A DNA stretch of 64,000 nt, from NCBI GenBank assembly GCA_033725935.1, contig MU867090.1:62001-126000 (forward strand), written 5' to 3'. The translations under genes were made by a program, and so were the position numbers. Below the pieces are notes generated by a model, which searched no databases, had not been told where the DNA came from, and saw only the letters and a list, made by a program, of their open reading frames with translations. This stretch comes from Cladorrhinum sp. PSN259 (Eukaryota > Ascomycota > Sordariomycetes > Sordariales > Podosporaceae). This document shows, one piece after another, positions 51,295-61,782 of the stretch; the stretch's first letter is position 1, and every line of letters begins with the position of its first letter.

Positions 51295-54075
51295 ATGCGT
51301 CTCACTCATACACTCGTTTCTCTTTTGGCCTCCCAGCCGGTCTTGGCCTTCTTCCCAACACAATGGAAGGAAGTAGTCTTTGGCTTTGGAGGCACTTCCC
51401 ACGTTGCCATGACCGAGGAGATCTTTGAAGACCGTGCCAAGGTGTACTTTCCCACCATCGAGAAGCTCACCAAGAAGATGAAGCAGGCCAGAGATGAGAT
51501 TGGAGAGGCCAACGCCGATGTCGACGATAACCAGGTCAATGCCCACTGGCATTGTGACGGGGAGACGTTTGACGCCGCCAAACAGCGCATCACCCAGCTC
51601 AAGAAGGAAGCCATTGCTGCCCTCAAGGCCGATGACGCGACGGGCGGTCGAAAAGCTGTCGGCGGTGCCCTCCACACGATCCAAGACTTTTACTCCCACA
51701 GCAACTGGGCCGAGCTGGGAAACTCTGGTGCCAACCTGGACCTCCAAAGAGACGGAAACATTGCCTCGTACACGGCAAGCTTTGCAGAGAGAACCTGCAG
51801 CGAGTGCTTTGTCTCCCGCTTCGACCCTACTTGCGCCATTTTCAACTGCGACAGCAACACCAACGGCTTCACCAAGCTGACCAGCGGCTACTATCACGGC
51901 GAAGACACACCTGCTAGCGGCGAGATCCCCGACCACAAGTGCCACCATGGTGGCTACACCGACACCAAGCTTGGATCAGCCATTGGCTTCATTGGCGGAT
52001 CTCCCAACGAGGGTATCAACAAGGACTCCTTGAACTGCGGATGGTCTCCCCACTGGAAGTTGCACAGCCGTGCCGTTGCAGGTGCAAAGGAGGCCACCAA
52101 AATCTTTTTTGACGACATCAAGGCCGAGCTTGACGATGAGCGTGCTCTCCGTCTCTTGTTCGGTGTCGGTCCCACTCTCGCTTTCGCCATCGACACCACC
52201 GGCAGCATGTCCTCCGTCATTTCAGCCACCCGCTCCATTGCCATCAGTATCGCCGAGTCTCGCATCGGCACCGCCGAGGAGCCCGGTCTTTACATTGTTT
52301 CCCCATTTAACGATCCCGGTGTCGGCCCCTTGACCGTCACTTCCAACCTCGACCAGTTCAAGTCAGCCATCAACAGCTTGTTCGCCTCTGGCGGCGGTGA
52401 CTGCCCGGAGCTGATCATGGCCGGCATGATTGCCGCCGTCTCAAAGATGGAGAAGGGCTCGACGCTCATCACCTTCACCGACGCCGCCCCTCTCGATGCG
52501 TCCCGCCAAGGTGAGCTCATGGCCGCAGCCACAGAGAAGAACATCGCCATCTGGATCTTCAAGTACAACTCCAACTGCGACGATGGTGGCCGCTCAGCCA
52601 AGCTCAAGGTCCGCGCAGACTCCGTCTCAGACAAGGTCTACGCCGAGGTCTGCGCCGCCACGGGTGGACAATACCTCAGCGGGCCCGTCTCCGAAGTACG
52701 CACCATCAACGACGTCCTCGACAGCCTCATCACAGGCGACGCCAGCCCAATCATCAAAGTCCACGAGGCCATCGTCACGTCCGCCGAACCCATCACCTTC
52801 TCCGTCCCGGCCGACAGCTACATGTCCAAGCTCACCTGCTCCTTTTCCGACCTCAGCGGCACGGGCCTCAAAGTCTCGTACACCACCCCTGCCGGCTCCC
52901 CCCTCGACACCTCGGCAGAAGGCGTCACACGCACCTCCCTCTCCAGCAGCGAATTCATCTCGATCCGCAACCCCGCCAAGGGGGAATACAAAGCCACCGT
53001 CTCCGGCTCAGATGGCCGCTTCTCCCTCATCTGCTCCGGTACCTCGGACATCGACCTCACATACTTTAATTTCGCCAAGGTAGCAGGCCGCGTCGGCCAC
53101 ACGGGGTGGTACCCCCTCAAGACCCCTCCACCATTCAACCAAAAAGTCGGCGCCGTCGCGGAAATAACTGGTCCTTTTGCCACGGCCACATTTACTTTCC
53201 GTCGTCCGGCAGATGAATCGCTGATCCAGACGGCGGAAATGACTGCCGGATCAGGGGAGGAAGGGTTCCCGCGCGCAAACTCCTTTTTCAACATCCTCCA
53301 GCTGCCCGAAGAGTCATTTTACGTCTACGTGGAAGGAAAAGACGACAAGGGAGTGCCGTACAAGCGGGCGGTCGATTCCGTTACCGTGCCTATCTTCTCG
53401 GACGTCAAGATACCGCTGGAGGGTAACCAGACCATTGTTATCCCCGTCGAGTCTTCTTCTTCTTCGAGTTCAAGTTCTACGGGGACTGCTTATTCGTCTG
53501 GAACTTCGACTATTTCGGCCTCGACAACGGGGAGGTTCCATAATACCACCACTGCGGTGACGGTGACGTCCGCGACTGAGACGGAGTATACCACGTCAAC
53601 GATTTATAGTACCAAGACGTTTACTGTCACTTCTTGCGCGCCTACAAAGACTGCGTGCAGTACTGGGCAGGTGGTTACTGAGACTGTTTCTGTTGGGACG
53701 ACTGTTTGTCCTGTGACTACTCCCGACGGCAAGCCTACTTCTCAGCCAGGTGGTGGTGGTGGAAGTGTGAGCGATAAGCCTAGACATAGCTTGACTACTT
53801 CCTCTCAGACGGAGGTGTTTACTATTACTGCGTGCCCGAACGCTCCGGCTGGAGAGACTGTGTGTGAGGAGTTTGGGAAGGTGAGCACGAGGACGAAGGA
53901 GGTGGTTGGGATCGTTACTGCTGCTCCTATCGAAGGAGGTGGTGGTGAGGACGGAGAGGAGCCAACGACGGGCGTGACACCTGTCGTTGTTGGTGCTGCT
54001 CAGGGGAGAGCAGGAGGAATGCCGGTTGTTGGTGCTGTAATCGGTGGGTTGTTGTTGGTGGGGTTGATGCTTTGA
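51295..54075 (+). CDS. Secreted Het-C-like / von Willebrand factor A protein with GPI-type tail
   Basis: Intronless, 926 residues. A signal peptide (MRLTHTLVSLLASQPVLAFF) is followed by a Het-C-like module: HVAMTEEIFEDRAK with a conserved His, then AVGGALHTIQDFYSHSNWAE near residue 120, the hallmark of the Het-C/zinc-phospholipase-C-like fold. A von Willebrand A domain begins near residue 293 with the metal-site motif LAFAIDTTGSMSSV and continues through TLITFTDAAP. A beta-rich region with a further Ig-like part follows. The last 200 residues are Ser/Thr-rich with repeated cysteine motifs (TVTSCAPTKTAC, TITACPNAPAGETVC) and end in a hydrophobic GPI-type signal. This build matches the metazoan VWA7-like layout (Het-C-like plus VWA). 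Het-C controls heterokaryon incompatibility in Neurospora; transfer of that role here is inference. Confidence 0.88.
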   Translation: MRLTHTLVSLLASQPVLAFFPTQWKEVVFGFGGTSHVAMTEEIFEDRAKVYFPTIEKLTKKMKQARDEIGEANADVDDNQVNAHWHCDGETFDAAKQRITQLKKEAIAALKADDATGGRKAVGGALHTIQDFYSHSNWAELGNSGANLDLQRDGNIASYTASFAERTCSECFVSRFDPTCAIFNCDSNTNGFTKLTSGYYHGEDTPASGEIPDHKCHHGGYTDTKLGSAIGFIGGSPNEGINKDSLNCGWSPHWKLHSRAVAGAKEATKIFFDDIKAELDDERALRLLFGVGPTLAFAIDTTGSMSSVISATRSIAISIAESRIGTAEEPGLYIVSPFNDPGVGPLTVTSNLDQFKSAINSLFASGGGDCPELIMAGMIAAVSKMEKGSTLITFTDAAPLDASRQGELMAAATEKNIAIWIFKYNSNCDDGGRSAKLKVRADSVSDKVYAEVCAATGGQYLSGPVSEVRTINDVLDSLITGDASPIIKVHEAIVTSAEPITFSVPADSYMSKLTCSFSDLSGTGLKVSYTTPAGSPLDTSAEGVTRTSLSSSEFISIRNPAKGEYKATVSGSDGRFSLICSGTSDIDLTYFNFAKVAGRVGHTGWYPLKTPPPFNQKVGAVAEITGPFATATFTFRRPADESLIQTAEMTAGSGEEGFPRANSFFNILQLPEESFYVYVEGKDDKGVPYKRAVDSVTVPIFSDVKIPLEGNQTIVIPVESSSSSSSSSTGTAYSSGTSTISASTTGRFHNTTTAVTVTSATETEYTTSTIYSTKTFTVTSCAPTKTACSTGQVVTETVSVGTTVCPVTTPDGKPTSQPGGGGGSVSDKPRHSLTTSSQTEVFTITACPNAPAGETVCEEFGKVSTRTKEVVGIVTAAPIEGGGGEDGEEPTTGVTPVVVGAAQGRAGGMPVVGAVIGGLLLVGLML

Positions 54076-54579
54076 GTACCTATCTAGAACAATTTCAGCT
54101 GTGGTAAATTAGTGTTGCAAATCTGTACGATGGATGTGTAATAAACGGAGTATCACAAGTGATTTGTTCCAATGTGTGACTGTGAACATCACGTCAGGTT
54201 GAATTGATCAATGATAGAACGATGGGAAAAAAATAAAAATAAAATAGAAAGAAGGGTTGTTTGCAAGCCTGGAACGGCAAGTTCAGAAGGATCACCAAGA
54301 CCCCTGTCGACTCCCTTGACCCCGCCGACCGCTCCACCAAGCCAGGCAGAGAGCAGGCAGAAAACAGGCAGAGGGGCACTAACTCCTCGCTCCATCCCCA
54401 CAGCAGCAGGCAGACCTGACCTCGGGCACGGCGCCAACTCGACCCAACCAATCGTGTGGGGACGCGAGAGCAGCACCACATCGCCGTTAGCATGTTAAAT
54501 ATCCGACGACCTCTAACCGTCAAGACATTCTTCACTTCCATATCCATCACGCCGGTACGTCCACGACACTGCCACCAAC
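54076..54579. other. Intergenic
   Basis: 3' flank of the VWA gene and leader of the DUF4246 gene; no gene is seen. Confidence 0.5.
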
Positions 54580-56709
54580 ATGGAAGAAGCCAACAGTTCG
54601 AAAGGCTATCCTGGCTGGAAGATGGACCTACGGATCTCTCCAGAATACAACGCCAAGACCGAGTACCCTTTGGGCATTCACCCCAATTGCATGAAGGATT
54701 CATGGCCAATCACGGTCCGGGAGGTGGCCATGATGCTTGTCATGGACCGCTTGTCCGACAAGCCTGACTGGCACATCAAGGTCTTTGACGATGCCATCGC
54801 CGACAAGTGGCGCAAGGAGGCTCTGGCCTGGCCCGAAGAGGACCTATGGAACCGCATCGACCACATCGAGCGCTGGCAGCCCGAGGAGGGGGATGAGTTG
54901 GACGAGGAGGTGGAGAAGCGAATGAATGCCATGTGTCCAAAAAGGCCAAAGAATATCCTCGACCAAGCCTCAGTCGATTACTGCATTGAGGAGCTCCGTC
55001 ACAAGGCCGAGTACTTCAAAAAGACCTCGATTGTTCCCACCCTTGATGCCAGCTACATGGTTGCCAAGTCCGACAGTCTCGTGTCTCCACAGCTCCGGGC
55101 TGATTTGAAAGAGGGTTTCGATCGTCTGCAGGCCGACCAAGCGGCGAATCCAGACTGGCATCCAAACACGAACGAGACGGTTCAAGATCTTGTCCACCCA
55201 TCCATGTATCCGTTGGTCTACGGTCGTTCGCGCTTCTTCGAGGGCGAAGTCGTTGGAGTGGCGGATGCGATCGACAAATGGGCCGGAAAGGGTATTGTGA
55301 TTCCCAAGTGGTTCGAGACGCGTGCGCAAACGAACACGAACAGAAGAAACATTGAACGTAATTATTGGTCTGACGACTATCAGTGGCTACCGGCAAATGT
55401 CAAGCTCACCGACGAAGGAGGGGTCAAGTTCACCAGTTACATCAACAACCTGCACCCGGTCAAGTACATGGGTATTTACAGAAGCTTGGAGCAACTGATC
55501 GAGACGGCCCTGCCCATGTGGGATCAATGTCTGACTCACATCGAACACTGGAAATTTGTCGCCAATGGCCGAACCGAGCCTCGCATCATCCCTGAAGACC
55601 CTGATGACAGCAATCAAGATCACTGGATACCCAAGGAACCTAAAGCTCGCAAGAATAAACAAAGCGGGAAGGGGAGTCTCGGAAACTGGCAAGAAGCGAA
55701 AGAGAACTCACCAGAGGAGGAGGAACTGGGGGAGGAAGACACAGAGGACGAGGAGGAAGAAGAAGACGAGGACGACTACGAGAAACGTGAGCCCGTCTTC
55801 CCTCCGCCACCACCCTTCTCGAAATCCAAAGTCAACTACGACGTCAATCCGGCGAGGACCCTCCGCTCCATGTTCAAGGACACCGGTCTGCAGGTCATCG
55901 TCAAGATGGCTTCCATCGAGCTTACGCCCGAAAAACCCGAGTTCCCGGCTGGCGGCTGGCACGTCGAGGGCATGATGAACGAGCGCATCGTCGGCACGGC
56001 GCTTTACTACCTGGACTCGGAAAATATCACAGAGAGCCACCTCGAGTTCCGCACCTCCACCGAAAACTACCTGCAAGATGATAGGCCGTTTGACCAAGTT
56101 GGTCAGGATGGCTATCAGTGGATGCAGAGCGTCTACGGCGCCTATTTCGGTGGCGGAGCCGGCCAGGCATGTCTGCAGCACTACGGCAGCGTGCTCACGC
56201 CCCAAGGGAGGATGCTTGCATTTCCCAACGTCTTTCACCACCGCGTGTCCGGGTTCAAGCTTGCTGATCCGACCAAACCGGGCCACAGACGCTTCATTGC
56301 CCTCTGGCTCGTCGATCCCCTCACGAGGATCATCAGCACGGCCAACGTCCCGCCTCAGCAGGCTGAATGGTGGGCTGATCTAGCCTTCGGCCCCCAGGCC
56401 GCCTCCTCATCATCTGTCTCTGAGTCCAAGGTCCAGATCCCGCCGGAGATGGTCCAGCTTCTGCTCGAAAAAGGATTGGCAAAGAAGCAACTTGCTGACG
56501 CCGTGGCGAGCGGTGATGTTGCCTCGGTGGGGAGATTGCCCCCTGAGCTGGTAGAGATGGTACGGAAGGAGCTGCCAGGAGAGGAGCTGCCAATGAGCAG
56601 GAAGGAGGCTGAAGAGCACCGGCTAGAGTTGATGAAGGAGAGGTCTGGATTTCACGAGTGTGCCGAGAGTACGTGGAGGAAGAATGAGTATAACTTTTGT
56701 GAGCATTAA
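54580..56709 (+). CDS. DUF4246 family protein, putative iron/2-oxoglutarate dioxygenase
   Basis: Intronless, 709 residues, start MEEANSSKGYPGWKMDLRIS. It follows the DUF4246 plan: an N-terminal helical region with VREVAMMLVMDRLSDKPDW, a WSDDYQWLPANVKL segment, SYINNLHPVKYMGIYRSLEQ, and a long acidic insert (about residues 375-415). The C-terminal catalytic-looking part has GGWHVEGMMNERIVGTALYY, with His-x-Glu, and later FPNVFHHRVSGFKLADPTKPGHRRFIALWLVDP, with a distal His and Arg. The His-x-Glu/Asp...His...Arg order is that of Fe(II)/2-oxoglutarate dioxygenases. The family has no proven reaction that I know of. A C-terminal coiled-coil-like tail follows. The protein is probably cytosolic or nuclear. 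Confidence 0.88.
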   Translation: MEEANSSKGYPGWKMDLRISPEYNAKTEYPLGIHPNCMKDSWPITVREVAMMLVMDRLSDKPDWHIKVFDDAIADKWRKEALAWPEEDLWNRIDHIERWQPEEGDELDEEVEKRMNAMCPKRPKNILDQASVDYCIEELRHKAEYFKKTSIVPTLDASYMVAKSDSLVSPQLRADLKEGFDRLQADQAANPDWHPNTNETVQDLVHPSMYPLVYGRSRFFEGEVVGVADAIDKWAGKGIVIPKWFETRAQTNTNRRNIERNYWSDDYQWLPANVKLTDEGGVKFTSYINNLHPVKYMGIYRSLEQLIETALPMWDQCLTHIEHWKFVANGRTEPRIIPEDPDDSNQDHWIPKEPKARKNKQSGKGSLGNWQEAKENSPEEEELGEEDTEDEEEEEDEDDYEKREPVFPPPPPFSKSKVNYDVNPARTLRSMFKDTGLQVIVKMASIELTPEKPEFPAGGWHVEGMMNERIVGTALYYLDSENITESHLEFRTSTENYLQDDRPFDQVGQDGYQWMQSVYGAYFGGGAGQACLQHYGSVLTPQGRMLAFPNVFHHRVSGFKLADPTKPGHRRFIALWLVDPLTRIISTANVPPQQAEWWADLAFGPQAASSSSVSESKVQIPPEMVQLLLEKGLAKKQLADAVASGDVASVGRLPPELVEMVRKELPGEELPMSRKEAEEHRLELMKERSGFHECAESTWRKNEYNFCEH

Positions 56710-57461
56710 GGGAAGTGCTGGGGGTCTGTTGGAAATATTAACCACTTGGATACATGTATGTAGCCGTTTTGGTTTAGCGAGGAATGTGTTTTTTTTTCTC
56801 GTTGGGACCCTTTGTTCCATCCACCTCTATAACTCGTTGAGTGCAGCCAGTCCGACTTCTTATGCCCATGTTTGGTTCCCATTTTTTCTAGTTTAGGAAC
56901 AAAGCGTTATTCAAATTGATAGCCAGAAGCAGCTACAGATGCCCAGATCCCTTGGGGCTCATACTTGGCGCCTACGGGTTGTAGTCTTATTGACAGTAGT
57001 AGATCCTCGAGCAAAATGGAGGATCAATCATGGCAATGCACCCACGGCCAGGCGTTCGACGGTATCCGGAGTTGAGAGAGACAAGTCGCTTGACCAAGTG
57101 TCAATCGGAGGAGGGCGATGCAGTGATCGAACAGATGGAACCCAGGGTCCCCCCCTGCATGTAGATAGTGGACCCGGAGCAAGGTAACACAATAAGACTC
57201 GGAGCCTGGAGGGTTCTCATTTCTCAGAGACTCTTTCAATTGAAAGGCATCGAACTACGCTTGCATGGAATTGTATAACGGGAGATTGTATCAGGTAATA
57301 ATGACTAAAAGGTAAAGATATAGCTCTGTTCTAATGCTTCCCAAAGGTAGATATAGCTGTTAATCCTGCACAGTTGTATCATTCAATATGGAACTGAGAA
57401 TGTCAAGTGCGTTTGGTTGATAATAAGATTTTGACCAACTCGAAAAGCTTCCATATTTTTT
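56710..57461. other. Convergent intergenic region
   Basis: Between the DUF4246 stop and the HET stop on the other strand. No gene is seen. Confidence 0.5.
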
Positions 57462-59710
57462 TCATCCTAGCAATATCTCCTTCCAAACCGGACCGGGCCC
57501 CAAGCTCAAATGAACAAAATCCCGGTTGATCATTCCAAGGCCCCGCCTCTCTGCAATTCCATCCTTCGATTCCAATAGCATCACGTGGTATTCTTGTTTG
57601 CCTGGAGTCTCTGAGAGGAGGACGAATTCAAACGGCCCATCAGACTGGAAGAATGACTCATTGTCAGAATATCCGTCCAGTATTATATACCCACAGGCTG
57701 AGAGGTCCGATCCGACAAGTGCTCTCCAGCCCTGGTGTTCTTTGTGTTTGGACTGGTTGTCAATGCGAAAGTAGACGGCGAGGGTCCAGAACTGCAGTAG
57801 AGGATACCCGCGCAATGAGCGAGTAGTGAGATCTTGTGTGAAGTCGTCAGACGGGTCGGTTCTTGATGAATCTAACTCCACACAAGGAGGAGGTTGAAAG
57901 GGTTGTCGGCTGCGGTAGCCAATATACCATTTATCCTCCACCGGAAACGAAGTTTCTCTGGCAACATCCCTAATGACTTTCTTAGTCAATGTTGTACAAA
58001 CACAGTCACAGGGCGGTAGGTACCTACCAAACCAGAGACGTGTCATTGGTCGTAGACCTTTTGTACCAGATAATCCAGGTCTTCGTAGCGAGCCATTGGT
58101 TCATCAGATCACGATGAGTAAACATGTAAGCCACCTCATACTTTATTTCGCCTCTCCACCCTGTCCACGAGTAGCTCGGGAAGCAGCTGCGGCGCTCAAA
58201 GATGTCATATTTCGGGCTGAAAAGAAGGAATCCGTCAAAGGCTGCGGTGGGGAGCCCCTGGAAGAACTGGCACTTCATTCTGTCGGAGAACCGTCGGATT
58301 AATCCCTCCATTGCCCGAAGGGCATCACCTGAATTTGTGAGGTTCCTGCAAGAGTAGACAACAAGTATCTCCTAATAGTCATACATGGGGTCAATCATGT
58401 TGATGGCCTCGGGCAACGAAAGCTCGCCATTTGCAATTAGAGCAGAGCCAAAGGCGTCGGCGTGGTCTTCTGAATGTTCTGTTTGACGACAACGAAAAAC
58501 GACTCTGTCATCGGCAAAGAATAACGCTCGTCGGGATAAGAGCTGTTCTTGAAGTCTAGTAATCCCAGAAACAGTTAGCATGCTGGGGAGTTTTTGGTGG
58601 TCCGGAGTCCCCGTCGTTGCTCTGTACTTACGTCCAGGCTCTCGTGCTATACACGGAATGTTTCAACGAGGACTCAAGTGTGATGTCAATGCCCAAGTGT
58701 AATCCTGGCATTATTTCATGGCTCAATTTTGCTGCACTGCGTGAGCCAGACTGAACACCTGGGAGGCCAAAACTGGCGTCTTTCCCGCCCGCGGCAATGA
58801 TGGTGAACCACGATCGCTCATAGATATCATCCATGACTGCAATTCCGGCTGCAAGGTCTTTCGTATTATCTTGAATGAGACACAAAGCGTCCACCCAGAG
58901 ATATTGGGCACCTAAGCCTCGGACGAGCGCCATTGCGTCGCTGATTGTACGAGGCAAAGTTAAGTCGTCAACCATGCGTTCCAATGCGCCATCTTGCGAA
59001 AGACTCGTCTCGTTGGTTGTCGTAAGCTTGTAGCATGGCGTTCCGCCCCAAACATAGCTCAAGGCGACATATCGGGAATCGAGGGGTGCTTCCACCACGC
59101 AGCAACGATTCACGTCGATCACTCGAAGAAAGTTGAGTCTAGGAAAGGCCGGGTCGCTGTAACTGGGGTTGCATTCGAGACCATGTTGGGCCGAGCATTT
59201 CGACAAACAGTCAGTGATAAATTTCAAATCTATATTAGCACTTCGAGCTAGTCGTAGATAGCAACCGGGCCTTGGTGAGTCTACATGGTCCGGGTTCAAG
59301 TTGGGAATAGCGGCGAGACAAATGGCATTCGTCTCGATGAAGCTTTCCCGCGTCTCTATCCTTGTGGCGAGTGCACGTCGACCACCTCGCCCGGCCTCAA
59401 CAGCCCAATAAATGGTTATTGTTGCTGATTCTGCTTCACCCTCTGGTGAGTTTCCCGGGATGCACGCGAGTTCGAGCAGTTTGCAGAACCGACATTGGCT
59501 TTGTTTTATCCTTGAGATCGTGCCGAGATTCCAACTGCGAAAATTAAACTTTCTCTCGGGGTCGAATTCAATCTTTCGGCAGTATTCGCAGAGTACATGT
59601 GAATCCGTCGTCTGTTGTGAGGTATCTGGGAGTCCGTCCTCACCACTGACGCCTCCTTCAGGGTGTTTGTCGCTTTCTTTGCCTTTTCTTGCGGGCGCAC
59701 TAGAACACAT
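57462..59710 (-). CDS. HET-domain protein with an in-frame stop (possible pseudogene)
   Basis: Exons 59710-58632, 58555-58028 and 57969-57462 (first and last introns clear) give about 704 codons. The N-terminal zinc-like segment CEYCRKIEF and CRFCKLLELAC precedes the HET blocks YVALSYVWGG (near residue 213), YLWVDALCLIQD (near 268) and, across intron 1, RAWTLQEQLLSRRALFF. In the second exon a TAG at 58372-58374 interrupts the frame, yet the same frame carries on after it with a typical HET segment (EILVVYSCRNLTNSGDALRA). A GT..AG segment of 39 bases spanning the TAG could be removed as a very short intron and would keep the frame, but it would delete conserved sequence. So either a nonsense mutation or a minimal intron. 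The start ATG is the first in frame; DNA before it lacks an ATG in that frame. Confidence 0.75.
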
Positions 59711-61782
59711 TGATGGTATCGCTGCTTCGACAGCGCTGGTATCCTCTCGCGGGAATTTCGAAATTAGATCTAGACTTGACAATGTTGAATGGGAAAGAAG
59801 CACCTGAAAATCTCCATCTTCAATTGGTTGACGTTATGGGAGCGAGCGCACTGAAGACAAAGGGTAAAAGGTCGCCAGTGAGTATATTGTACGATGTATC
59901 GTCCATGACATTGAAGGAGGGGGAGCGGGCGGGGTACAGGCTGCGGTTAGGGGGTCGGGCGGCCTGTTGATGTCCAATTGTGGGAAGAAGGTGGGTGGTC
60001 ATAGCTTTGTGGTCAATGCTCCTCCTTCCACCAGGATGCAAATACTACAGCATCATTATTCAAGAGGAACATATATTTATGTACTGCCAGTGAATGTCGA
60101 AAACAGAGAACCTGCGAAGCAACCCGGAACTACATAAACTTGGAGACTCGGATTTACAAGGTGAGAAATCTGATTAACATGGAAGCATTCAGAGAAAATG
60201 CATTACGTAAAACCGCTACATACAATTGTGTTCCATGACTTGGAGATAGCTGTTAATACCTCAAGTCTGTTGAGTCTTACCTAATTAGTCGTCCGGGGAC
60301 TTTTGGGTCTTCTCATCCCTAGCCTAATGATTGGCTGGGGCATTTCCTGCATACCCCTCATTTCTCTGTTAGGTCGTGACAGAAGGCTACAATAAATGAT
60401 ATATTATAACCTATACTGGGGATCAACATAGACTATCAAGTAAGATATTCAAGAACAAGTGGGTTCCTTTCTCATTTTTGAGTCGTCATAGATATTATAC
60501 TCGTGGGATATATACCTAGACTGACATCAAAATCACCGCAAAATCCCGGGCCGTTGACGAGTCTGGAGGTAAAGACACCCCGTCAGAAACATCAAGTGGA
60601 TGTGAGTAAGAGATGTATTAATAAACTTTGCAACACATGATCTGACCCAAGATCTTATTCAGGTTAGAATTGATGAAAATGGTGAAACTTTTGGTGTAAG
60701 TGGACCCAGGAACCTCGTTTAAACGAGAACGTCCCGACACACCAGGTGTGAGTGTTGCGCAAACGAAGCAGAATATGTGAGATATCAGATGGAGAATAAC
60801 CAGATCATAGAATATACTCTCAACATTTTACGGTTCTGTTGGGGTGGAGATCCCAGGTTCTCAACCTGAGGTTCAACCGTTCATGTAAAATTTGTGGGTA
60901 ACCGTGGAGTTGCCTACTCCTGAATGGGTTTTGTTATTCTCATCGCATAATGACAATATAGAAGACTGACGTCAGTTTCCCAATAGTCTGGAACCATCTC
61001 ATCAAACAAAAGGGGAGCTGGAGCTCGGGGACTCCCTCGGCACGGCACGCAGGACGGAAACGGCAGGAAGGCTGCGGACAAAGAAAGCTGCAGCAGAGCC
61101 TCGAAGCATCGAGTGATGGGCTTTTGTCGGTTGAAGGTTTTATATGGCTCCTAATGGACATGAGTGATCTGATCTGAAAAGTCGGTGTAAATATACGCTA
61201 CACCAGTGAGCACATGCCCTGATGAGGAGTGGGCAGGAAGATAGGGCAGCTACAACGCGACGCCCCGCATTCCATACATGTACCAACGGCGGTAACTGCA
61301 GCTTCTGGCGGCCTTGACTTTTTGTTTAGAATGCCCCGCGTAGGGTTTTTGAGGGCCTGCGTGACCCGCAAACAGGACATTCAGATTAATAGATTGGGCC
61401 TGGCCAAATCTTTCTCTTCCTTCTCTTCACATTTCTTCCAACCTGCCCCTCATTATCAAGGCCACCCGTTCTCTATCTTCTGCAGACGTCTTCTATTCTT
61501 TAGAGGCTCGCAGCCCTTCTCTCCAACCATTCATTCTTCCTCCATGTCTGTCTATCCGTCTTTAATCGTCATCGACTCACCTACGTCCTCCCTGACCACC
61601 CTATTATTCTCTTTGACAGCCCTCTATTTGGCTTAACTGACATCCAATTCATCTCGGTATGTATTCACTGAGCCAACCAGGCCCTCCTGCTATCTCGCCA
61701 GGCCATACCACTATCTCGTCAGTTCCGCTAATTATTCCTACAGGCCCTTTGGTTATCTCAACAGATCCTGCACAGTCCCACG
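59711..61782. other. 2-kb AT-rich divergent intergenic region
   Basis: No supported gene. AT-rich from about 60040 to 60960. A 135-codon frame (61229-61636) lies in CT-rich leader-like DNA before the S41 gene and is not taken as coding. Confidence 0.45.
60714..60727. repeat. Perfect 14-bp palindrome
   Basis: CTCGTTTAAACGAG is its own reverse complement; it could be a protein-binding site or chance. Confidence 0.6.

Noticed and set aside
61229..61636. 135-codon frame upstream of the S41 gene
   Set aside because: Lies in CT-rich leader-like DNA and lacks a recognisable domain; could be re-examined with transcripts.
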